From Cryomorphaceae bacterium (lineage in GTDB: Bacteria; Bacteroidota; Bacteroidia; Flavobacteriales; Schleiferiaceae), in contig NYXD01000019.1 of NCBI GenBank assembly GCA_002685435.1, positions 13,387-25,669 of the forward strand: DNA of 12,283 nt, written 5' to 3'. Under the pieces are notes generated by a model that saw only the letters and a program-made list of their open reading frames with translations, was not told the origin of the DNA and searched no databases. The position numbers and the translations under genes are program-made. The first letter of the stretch is position 1. Each line of letters opens with the position of its first letter. Positions 6,671 through 12,283 of this stretch are shown here, piece by piece.

Positions 6671-8761
6671 TTATGATATTCTATTCCAACCCCATTGGTC
6701 TTTAAAAAGTTCGATCCAGCGCGATTTTATGCTCTGGTGGTCAGAATGGATCAGTTGGGCATCGTCGCGCAATAATTGTTCCACAACCGCTTTGGTCCAA
6801 TTCAATATCGGCCCGTCGTTTAATAAGGATGCCAATTTGAATTGAAGTTGCCCACTCTGGCGCGTTCCCATTAAATCTCCTGGACCTCTCAACTGCATAT
6901 CAACTTCGGCAATTTCAAAACCGTCGCTGGTACGCACCATAGTTTCTAAGCGTGTTTTTGCATCTGAGGAAAGCTTGAAGGAGGATACTAGGATGCAGTA
7001 GCTTTCGTCGGATCCGCGCCCGACACGGCCGCGTAATTGGTGTAATTGGCTCAGGCCGAACCGTTCTGCATTTTCAATAACCATAACGGATGCATTGGGC
7101 ACATTTACCCCAACTTCGATGACTGTAGTGGCGACCATGATGTTCGCTTTACCCTTTGCAAAGCGTTGCATTTCGCCTTCCTTCTCCGCCGCGGACATTC
7201 GCCCGTGTACCGCTGCAATCTGGTATTGTGGGCGAGGGAAATCACGCAACAACTGCTCATATCCAACTTCAAGATTTTTTAGGTCCAACTTTTCACTCTC
7301 TTCGATCAACGGAAAGACAACATAAACTTGTCTCCCGGCAGCTATTTCACGCTGCATGAAGCCGTTGAGTTTTAGACGATTTTTATCGAAAAGGTGTAGG
7401 GTTTTTACTGGCTTACGTCCCGGTGGCAATTCGTCAATACTACTAATATCGAGGTCTCCATAAACCGACATAGCAAGCGTACGCGGTATGGGCGTGGCCG
7501 TCATCACTAAAACGTGAGGAGGGTGTTCGTTCTTTTTCCAAAGTTTCGCCCGTTGGGCAACACCGAAGCGGTGTTGTTCGTCAATGACTGCTAGTCCAAG
7601 GTTGGCAAATTTTACGGTGGGCTCGATCAGGGCATGCGTTCCAATGAGGATTTGTAAACTTCCTTCTTTCAGCGCAGTGTGTATCTCAGCGCGACGGGCC
7701 GCCGGAGTGGAACCGGTCAATAATGCGACCGAAATACCTGCAGGATCGCAGAGTTCCTTTAGTCCGTTGTAGTGTTGTGTCGCTAAAATTTCAGTTGGAG
7801 CCATAAGCGCCGCTTGGTAACCATTGTCTATGGCTAGAAGCATGGCGAGTAAGGCGACTATGGTTTTTCCTGAGCCCACATCGCCCTGAACCAATCGATT
7901 CATTTGAGCACCAGTTCGGACATCCCCTCGAATTTCTTTCACGACACGTTTTTGAGCTTGAGTCAATTCAAATGGGAGGTGGTTATTGTAGAAATTGAGA
8001 AATACCTGACCAACTTCCTTAAATGCATAGCCTTTAATGGCTGTTTTTTGACGTAGTTTATTGCGCTGTTGGGTCAGTTGAAGAAAGAAGAACTCCTCAA
8101 ATTTAATTCGCTTTTTTGCCGCCTCAAGATGCTGTACAGAAGGAGGGAAGTGAATCCAATTCAGCGCTTGGATTCTACTAATTAGTTGATGTTTTGTACG
8201 AAAAGCCTCAGAAAATGTTTCCTCAATTTGGTCCAAATCTTTTTTGAGTACCTCCTTCATCACCCGCGCAATACCCTTCGAGTTTAGGCCACGTTTGGTT
8301 AATTTTTCCGTGGTGGAATACACAGGCTCAACCGCAGAAACTTCAATTTCTGAGGGCGAATAGATTTCCGGGTGTGGCAAGCTCTTTTTACCGTTGAAGT
8401 CGTTGATTTTTCCATAAACAACGATGGGAGTATTCGGCTTCAGGCTTTTCTTGACCCACTTTGCACCTTTAAACCATATTAATTCGATGAAGCCTTTCCC
8501 GTCAGTAAATGTTGCGACTAAGCGTCGTTGCCGGGGAGCACCCAGTTCATCAATTTTTACGATTTGACCCTTGATCTGTACTTCGCCGCTGTGGGCGTGT
8601 AGTGAACCTATGGTATGGAATTGGCTCTTATCCACGTAACGAAAGGGATAATGCTCCATGAATTGCGCTATGGTCCGTATGCCGAACTCTTCTGTGAGAA
8701 GGGCCGCGCGGTCTGGACCAATTCCGGGTGCATAGACTATAGGGCTTTGGGTAGTGCTCAT
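6671..8761 (-). CDS. recG: ATP-dependent DNA helicase RecG
   Basis: Double-strand DNA translocase that regresses stalled replication forks and remodels Holliday junctions. With the ATG at 8761 it is 696 residues, the normal RecG length. It begins with an HhH-like element (YAPGIGPDRAALL), then the OB-fold wedge domain at about 50-150, and superfamily 2 helicase motifs: LTQAQKRV, Walker A GDVGSGKT (293-300), APTEILA, DEQHRFG (Walker B, 394-400), TATPIPRT (421-428), AAVHGRMS, ATTVIEVGVNVPNA and QLRGRVGRG (575-583). The RecG-specific tail DMQLRGPGDLMGTRQSG follows at about 621-637. A GTG at 8791 would add ten residues, but the family starts close to the LxGIGP element, so the ATG is preferred. 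It is the first gene of a minus-strand unit with the VTT-like gene, and diverges from the sugar transferase across only 34 bp. It appears intact. Confidence 0.98.
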   Translation of the reverse strand: MSTTQSPIVYAPGIGPDRAALLTEEFGIRTIAQFMEHYPFRYVDKSQFHTIGSLHAHSGEVQIKGQIVKIDELGAPRQRRLVATFTDGKGFIELIWFKGAKWVKKSLKPNTPIVVYGKINDFNGKKSLPHPEIYSPSEIEVSAVEPVYSTTEKLTKRGLNSKGIARVMKEVLKKDLDQIEETFSEAFRTKHQLISRIQALNWIHFPPSVQHLEAAKKRIKFEEFFFLQLTQQRNKLRQKTAIKGYAFKEVGQVFLNFYNNHLPFELTQAQKRVVKEIRGDVRTGAQMNRLVQGDVGSGKTIVALLAMLLAIDNGYQAALMAPTEILATQHYNGLKELCDPAGISVALLTGSTPAARRAEIHTALKEGSLQILIGTHALIEPTVKFANLGLAVIDEQHRFGVAQRAKLWKKNEHPPHVLVMTATPIPRTLAMSVYGDLDISSIDELPPGRKPVKTLHLFDKNRLKLNGFMQREIAAGRQVYVVFPLIEESEKLDLKNLEVGYEQLLRDFPRPQYQIAAVHGRMSAAEKEGEMQRFAKGKANIMVATTVIEVGVNVPNASVMVIENAERFGLSQLHQLRGRVGRGSDESYCILVSSFKLSSDAKTRLETMVRTSDGFEIAEVDMQLRGPGDLMGTRQSGQLQFKLASLLNDGPILNWTKAVVEQLLRDDAQLIHSDHQSIKSRWIELFKDQWGWNRIS

Positions 8762-8795
8762 CGTTGTAAAAGTAAGTATCTTTTGCCCCACGAAA
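8762..8795. promoter_or_regulatory. 34-bp divergent spacer with two near-consensus -7 elements
   Basis: This is the whole region between the recG start and the sugar-transferase start. It carries TATCTTTT(G) at 8777-8784 on the plus strand and TACTTTTA at 8774-8767 on the minus strand. Each is close to TAnnTTTG, and together they form a dyad AAAAG-N7-CTTTT (8768-8784). Upstream TTTG boxes exist within both coding regions (8746-8749 plus; 8802-8799 minus), but their spacing, 27 and 24 bases, is longer than the 18 seen at pheT. Divergent promoter activity is likely by layout; the exact elements are uncertain. Confidence 0.35.
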
Positions 8796-10103
8796 ATGCA
8801 AAACCAAGGGACAAATATCTTTAGACTCGTTACGTTGCTCGCGGACAGCGCCTTATTGTTAGTGCTATTTGCGGTGATCGGCTATTGGCGTTTCGATGAC
8901 TTACGCATCGCGAATCCGGAGTATTACAACTACTATTTGCAACTGTTAGTTTTAACAGTTGTCAGTTGGTATGCAGCTGGACGTTGGTCGGGAATTTTTA
9001 GCTATACGAGCGGTCTAGAGCAACGCAATGTGACGGCAAATGTGTTGCGTGCTGCTTTGGCCCAATTCGCCATATTGGCCATTATTGTCGTCGGTTTAAA
9101 AGGTTATTATTATAGTCGTGTTTTCCTCGCGACGTATTTCATATTACTGTATAGTCTTGCATGGCTCTACCGTCTACTCTTAGTGCACTATTTGAGAAAT
9201 CAAATGGCCCGGGGCAAATGGCAAAGGACCTATGTTTTAGCCGGAACACATGCTACAGCAGAAGCCTTAGCGAAACTTACAGAATTGCGCCCAGAGTTGG
9301 GTTGGTCCTACCAGGGTACTTTTGACGGTAAAACGAAAACAGTTGATGAAGTCATCTGCGCGCATGCTCCGGGTACATCTGATTACGAAGCCGCTGCAAA
9401 TTTTGCCTTAAACGCAGGTTTGCGCTTTCGGTTCCTACCAGATATGGGCCCAAATTATGCCGGCCAGATGTTTTTAGAAAACCTTGAAGGAATACCGCTT
9501 TTTTCACAACGTCGCGAGCCACTCTCTAACAGGACTAATGCCTTTATTAAACGCATGTTTGACGTCCTGGTTTCGCTCATCTTACTAATTGCAGTGGGGC
9601 TTTGGTTGTTTCCGTTGTTAGCGATTTTGCTTTCATTAACCGGAGCAGGTTCGCCCCTTTTTAGCCAGCGCAGAGAAGGGCTATCCGGAAAGCCTTTTAC
9701 CGTCTTGAAATTTAAAAGCATGAACGACGAAGGCGAGAGTAATTTCTTGCAGCGCTATATGCGAAAAACGGGCTTAGATGAATTGCCTCAATTGTTCAAT
9801 GTACTCTCAGGTCAAATGTCAATGGTCGGGCCGCGACCGCATACGGCAGGGGATGGGGCCAACTATGCTGCATCTGTGGCATCGTATAAGATTCGATATT
9901 GGGCGAAGCCGGGGCTTACCGGTTTGGCGCAAGCCCGTGGCTTGCGTGGTGGCGGTGCAGCAGCACGCCCAGGAATGCTCGAGGAGCGCATCAGAGCGGA
10001 TGTCTACTACATTGAACATTGGTCACTAGTCTTAGATCTACGCATAGTCATAGAAACGGCCGTGCGCACGTTATTCGCACCGGCAACTTTACATTCAAAA
10101 TAA
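8796..10103 (+). CDS. Polyprenyl-phosphate sugar-1-phosphate transferase (WcaJ/PHPT-like initiating transferase)
   Basis: Inner-membrane enzyme that moves a sugar-1-phosphate from a nucleotide sugar to undecaprenyl phosphate, the first step of exopolysaccharide, capsule or O-antigen synthesis. The 435 residues have the large-PHPT layout: four N-terminal membrane segments (about 9-30, 44-62, 82-101, 109-131), a degenerate nucleotide-binding-like middle domain (TYVLAGTHATAEALAKL), a fifth hydrophobic segment after KRMFD (252-283) and the C-terminal catalytic domain. Catalytic hallmarks are LFSQRREG, FTVLKFKSM, LDELPQLFNVL with the Asp328-Glu329 dyad, MSMVGPRPH, KPGLTGLAQARG and YYIEHWSLVLDL. 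One oddity is that the stretch between FKSM and LDELPQ is only 18 residues; relatives such as WcaJ have about a dozen more, including a DxRxT segment absent here. The sugar specificity cannot be read. The ATG at 8796 is preferred to an in-frame GTG at 8754 that overlaps recG. The stop is two bases before pepT. Confidence 0.93.
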   Translation: MQNQGTNIFRLVTLLADSALLLVLFAVIGYWRFDDLRIANPEYYNYYLQLLVLTVVSWYAAGRWSGIFSYTSGLEQRNVTANVLRAALAQFAILAIIVVGLKGYYYSRVFLATYFILLYSLAWLYRLLLVHYLRNQMARGKWQRTYVLAGTHATAEALAKLTELRPELGWSYQGTFDGKTKTVDEVICAHAPGTSDYEAAANFALNAGLRFRFLPDMGPNYAGQMFLENLEGIPLFSQRREPLSNRTNAFIKRMFDVLVSLILLIAVGLWLFPLLAILLSLTGAGSPLFSQRREGLSGKPFTVLKFKSMNDEGESNFLQRYMRKTGLDELPQLFNVLSGQMSMVGPRPHTAGDGANYAASVASYKIRYWAKPGLTGLAQARGLRGGGAAARPGMLEERIRADVYYIEHWSLVLDLRIVIETAVRTLFAPATLHSK

Positions 10104-10105
10104 AG

Positions 10106-11344
10106 ATGAAATACCCCAATCTTCTTAATCGATTCCAAACCTACGTTCAAATAGATACGCAGAGCGATCCTCACAGTTCCTCTGTGCCGTCCACAGAAAA
10201 GCAGAAAAATTTAGCTCGGGTGCTCGTAAAAGAGTTAAAGGATATGGGTATTGTAGATGTGCACATGGACGATTTAGGATACGTTTACGCTACGGTACCT
10301 GCCTCGCCGGGTCATGAAAATGCGCCCGCAGTTTGTTTTTGTGCACATATGGATACTTCGCCGGAATATTCTGGGGCTGGAGTGGTTCCCACGTTGCATC
10401 AAGATTACGACGGGGGTGAGTTGAAACTCCCCATGGACAATATTGTCATTTCACCCAACGATTTCGGTGCCTTAAAGGAAATGAAAGGTCATACGATTGT
10501 TACATCAAACGGTGCGACATTGCTAGGTGCTGATAATAAAGCAGGTGTGGCAGAAATCATGACTGCTGTGGAGGTGCTGGTGAAATCGGATGTGCCGCAC
10601 GCGACGATGAAGGTACTGTTTACACCGGATGAAGAAATTGGTCGTGGTGCCGACCATGTAGATTTGGAAAAATTAGGTGCCCTATTCGGGTATACCATGG
10701 ACGGTGCGACCAAAGGCTCTATAGAAGACGAAACCTTCTCAGCAGATGGTGCCACTATTGTATTCCGAGGTGCAAACACGCATCCCGGTTTTGCATTTAA
10801 GAAAATGGGGAATGCGGTGAAAGCGGCAGGTGTGTTTTTAAGTCTTCTTCCGCGTCAAGAGTGGTCTCCAGAATCTACTAAAGGTGAAAAAGGATTTGTC
10901 CATCCGTATGAGATAACCGGCGGTGTTGAAGAAGTTCGTATCACTATGATACTTCGCAGTTTCGATGCCGCAGAGCTTGAAGATTATGCAGCACTTTTAA
11001 ATGCATTGGCAAAGCAAGCGTCTAAGGCAGTGAAACGCACCTCCTATGAGATTGAAATTTCTGAGCAGTACAGAAATATGAAAGAAGTGTTGGACCAGCA
11101 TCCCCAGGTAGTGGGTTATGCAGAGCGGGCTATTGAAGCCTGTGGCTTGCCGGTTCGCAAATCTAAAATTCGTGGGGGTACAGACGGCTCGAAACTCAGT
11201 TTTATGGGTTTGCCTTGTCCCAACGTCTTTGCTGGTGAGCATGCATTCCACAGTCCGTATGAATTTGTCAGCTTACAGGACATGGAAAGCGCCACCGATG
11301 TGATAGTTAAAATTTTAGAGCTTGTGGCTCTAGATCACGCATAA
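10106..11344 (+). CDS. pepT: Peptidase T (tripeptide aminopeptidase, M20B)
   Basis: Cytoplasmic dinuclear zinc aminopeptidase that removes the N-terminal residue of tripeptides, feeding peptide catabolism. The 412 residues match the E. coli enzyme in length and follow it throughout. The start MKYPNLLNRFQTYVQIDTQS aligns with the known N-terminus, so upstream in-frame starts inside the preceding gene are rejected. Expected residues are visible: His81 and Asp83 in HMDTSPE, Asp143 in LLGADNKAG, Glu176 (general base) and Glu177 in TPDEEIGRGADH, Asp199 in YTMDGA, the dimer-domain His226 in NTHPG, the RGGTDGSKLSFMGLPCPN block at 357-373, and His382 as the last metal ligand. The gene starts two bases after the sugar-transferase stop (TAA AG ATG) without a clear Shine-Dalgarno, suggesting translational coupling. 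Its stop lies at the edge of a strong terminator. The gene is intact and the assignment secure. Confidence 0.97.
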   Translation: MKYPNLLNRFQTYVQIDTQSDPHSSSVPSTEKQKNLARVLVKELKDMGIVDVHMDDLGYVYATVPASPGHENAPAVCFCAHMDTSPEYSGAGVVPTLHQDYDGGELKLPMDNIVISPNDFGALKEMKGHTIVTSNGATLLGADNKAGVAEIMTAVEVLVKSDVPHATMKVLFTPDEEIGRGADHVDLEKLGALFGYTMDGATKGSIEDETFSADGATIVFRGANTHPGFAFKKMGNAVKAAGVFLSLLPRQEWSPESTKGEKGFVHPYEITGGVEEVRITMILRSFDAAELEDYAALLNALAKQASKAVKRTSYEIEISEQYRNMKEVLDQHPQVVGYAERAIEACGLPVRKSKIRGGTDGSKLSFMGLPCPNVFAGEHAFHSPYEFVSLQDMESATDVIVKILELVALDHA

Positions 11345-11370
11345 AAAAACCGCCGATAGGCGGTTTTTTT
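11343..11370. terminator. Bidirectional terminator between pepT and the nuclease gene
   Basis: Perfectly symmetric stem A7-CCGCC, loop GATA, GGCGG-T7 (12 bp, five of them G-C). Because arms and tails are complementary, it reads as a Rho-independent terminator from both strands. The A-tract overlaps the last two bases of the pepT stop codon, and the T-tract ends six bases before the stop of the convergent nuclease gene. Confidence 0.92.
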
Positions 11371-11376
11371 CTAAAG

Positions 11377-12147
11377 TTAGCCTCTCTTGGCGTATGCTTT
11401 GTTCAATGCATCTGCAAGTCTCACACCGCCCTGTGCCAATCGTAAATGAAGTAAGTCGCTGTGGTCATAAATGTAGCGGTACCCTAATTTTTCAGGATCA
11501 TCGAATGCATAGCACTGATCCCTGAGGATGACACTTTCTTTCACCCAATCTTTAACGGTTGAATTCTTCCACGATTCGATATCAGCGGCTACCCGGGTAG
11601 ACATCACCCAAACGCTGTACTCAGTGTAAGACATGCTCCAATAGTCAATCATCCCGCTATCCCATACGCGGTGAAGATTCGAGTTTTCCCAAAAGAACTT
11701 TACTTTAATCTTGTTTCCGCCCATATCCGTGCCATTTCCGCAATGGAGCGGTTGGTGTACATCACCTATCAAATGGGCCAACGTTTTCAGTGCAAATGCT
11801 TCATTAACGCTAAATTTCCCAGTTTCAATTTCACGCAAGAATTTCTCGATTCCTTCCCAAACATCACCGCCCTCAGGATGTACATGTCCATCCACGGCGT
11901 CTGCATTTGTGATGGTACAGTAGTGGAATGGCTTGAGGCTATCGTAGGCGTGGTCACTTTTAATAAAGTCCATCCAATTTGCTACCTGAGCGAGATCTTC
12001 GCCGCCCAATGTTTCCAAAATATGAGCACGTACATCAGGATTCAAATGATCCATTGCGATGTGTCCAATAATTCTATGCCCGGTTAATCCCCATGAAAAC
12101 GCGGTTAATGAGCTTAATACAAGCGTTAGAGAAAGTAGTTTTTTCAT
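11377..12147 (-). CDS. Secreted S1/P1-type zinc nuclease
   Basis: A 256-residue exported nuclease of the S1/P1 family, which cleaves single-stranded DNA or RNA and some 3'-nucleotides with a trinuclear zinc site. A Sec signal peptide (MKKLLSLTLVLSSLTAFS) is predicted to end at Ser18, exposing Trp19 as the mature N-terminus, as the family requires because the terminal Trp ligates zinc. The whole ligand set can be placed: Trp19, His24 (TGHR), Asp60 (NWMDFI), His75 (FHY), His125 and Asp129 (HLIGDVHQPLH), His135, His159 and Asp163 (NLHRVWD). Length and motif order are normal, and there is no C-terminal sorting domain, so a periplasmic or simply secreted location is likely. A role in nucleic-acid scavenging is inferred. 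Its ATG overlaps the stop of an upstream gene fragment (TAATG), suggesting coupling; its promoter is probably outside the window. Confidence 0.95.
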   Translation of the reverse strand: MKKLLSLTLVLSSLTAFSWGLTGHRIIGHIAMDHLNPDVRAHILETLGGEDLAQVANWMDFIKSDHAYDSLKPFHYCTITNADAVDGHVHPEGGDVWEGIEKFLREIETGKFSVNEAFALKTLAHLIGDVHQPLHCGNGTDMGGNKIKVKFFWENSNLHRVWDSGMIDYWSMSYTEYSVWVMSTRVAADIESWKNSTVKDWVKESVILRDQCYAFDDPEKLGYRYIYDHSDLLHLRLAQGGVRLADALNKAYAKRG

Positions 12148-12283
12148 TAAAGAGCAGATGAAGGTTTAAAGTAGCCTATGATACGATCGTATCGTAATCC
12201 CATGCCACGGTTGTACATAATTAGTGTATAATCGTTTTTAGTTTGCCAATGTGTACCTTCAGTAAGGACGGTACTAACACCTC
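12147..12283 (-). CDS. 3' end of an unidentified gene, cut by the window edge
   Basis: The frame is open from the right edge to a TAA at 12149-12147, giving 44 residues that end in GLRYDRIIGYFKPSSAL. The other two frames on this strand contain stops. The composition (Gly, Tyr, Arg, a Trp, regular codons) looks like real protein and I see no signal or repeat. The stop shares one base with the nuclease ATG (TAATG), a common coupling arrangement, and this is the best argument that the frame is real. I do not recognise the family. A 44-codon open frame can arise by chance, so this call is moderate. Confidence 0.6.
   Translation of the reverse strand, partial: GVSTVLTEGTHWQTKNDYTLIMYNRGMGLRYDRIIGYFKPSSAL

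Noticed and set aside
8762..8791. GTG start for recG ten codons upstream
   Set aside because: RecG proteins begin close to the xLxGIGP element, and the ATG at 8761 already gives a normal length; the GTG would leave only four bases to the divergent gene.
8754..8795. GTG start for the sugar transferase overlapping recG
   Set aside because: It would overlap the recG start, and the added residues lack family similarity; the ATG at 8796 leads directly into the first membrane segment.
10019..10105. Upstream in-frame start extending PepT by 29 residues
   Set aside because: The extension overlaps the end of the sugar transferase in another frame and does not resemble PepT; the ATG at 10106 matches the family N-terminus.
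11671..12087. 138-codon plus-strand frame within the nuclease gene
   Set aside because: Antisense to a gene with a full set of family metal ligands; no independent motif or start signal.
1..12283. tRNA, rRNA, CRISPR, insertion-sequence or prophage content
   Set aside because: I looked for clover-leaf elements, spaced direct repeats, terminal inverted repeats and transposase or integrase motifs by eye and saw none.

Overview
The window comes from a Bacteroidota genome, most likely Flavobacteriales. Three things point there. The upstream region of pheT carries TTTG and TAACTTTG with 18 bases between them, which fits the Bacteroidota -33/-7 promoter (TTTG ... TAnnTTTG). Start codons lack clear Shine-Dalgarno sequences. 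The PurL, S1/P1-type nuclease and YqaA/VTT-like proteins resemble forms common in that phylum. This placement rests on pattern recognition, not on a search. The content is chromosomal and mostly housekeeping: I see no rRNA, tRNA, CRISPR array, insertion sequence, phage gene or integration scar, and no gene-free stretch longer than about 80 bases.

Layout. Bases 1-2043 (+) are the 3' nine-tenths of purL (purine synthesis), closed by a strong hairpin terminator that lies inside the 3' end of the next, convergent gene. Bases 2058-8761 are all minus strand. In transcription order they are recG (DNA repair helicase), a small multi-pass membrane protein of probable VTT/YqaA type, pheT (phenylalanyl-tRNA synthetase beta chain, with its own promoter), a histone-deacetylase-fold deacylase starting one base after the pheT stop, and a small secreted, probably outer-membrane beta-barrel protein. 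A 34-bp divergent spacer separates recG from a plus-strand pair at 8796-11344: a membrane-bound polyprenyl-phosphate sugar-phosphate transferase and pepT (peptidase T), 2 bp apart. A near-perfect bidirectional terminator separates pepT from a convergent, secreted S1/P1-type zinc nuclease. That nuclease starts at a TAATG overlap with the last codons of an unidentified gene running off the right edge.

The genes do not form one pathway. Translational-coupling arrangements (1-bp, 2-bp and 4-bp gaps, one TAATG overlap) group them into about four transcription units. I did not find a convincing new defence, mobile or biosynthetic system. The most useful second-look items are the terminator embedded in the coding end of the small OMP gene, the pheT-deacylase coupling, a shortened catalytic-domain segment in the sugar transferase, the very tight divergent recG spacer, and the short coupled gene fragment at the right edge.
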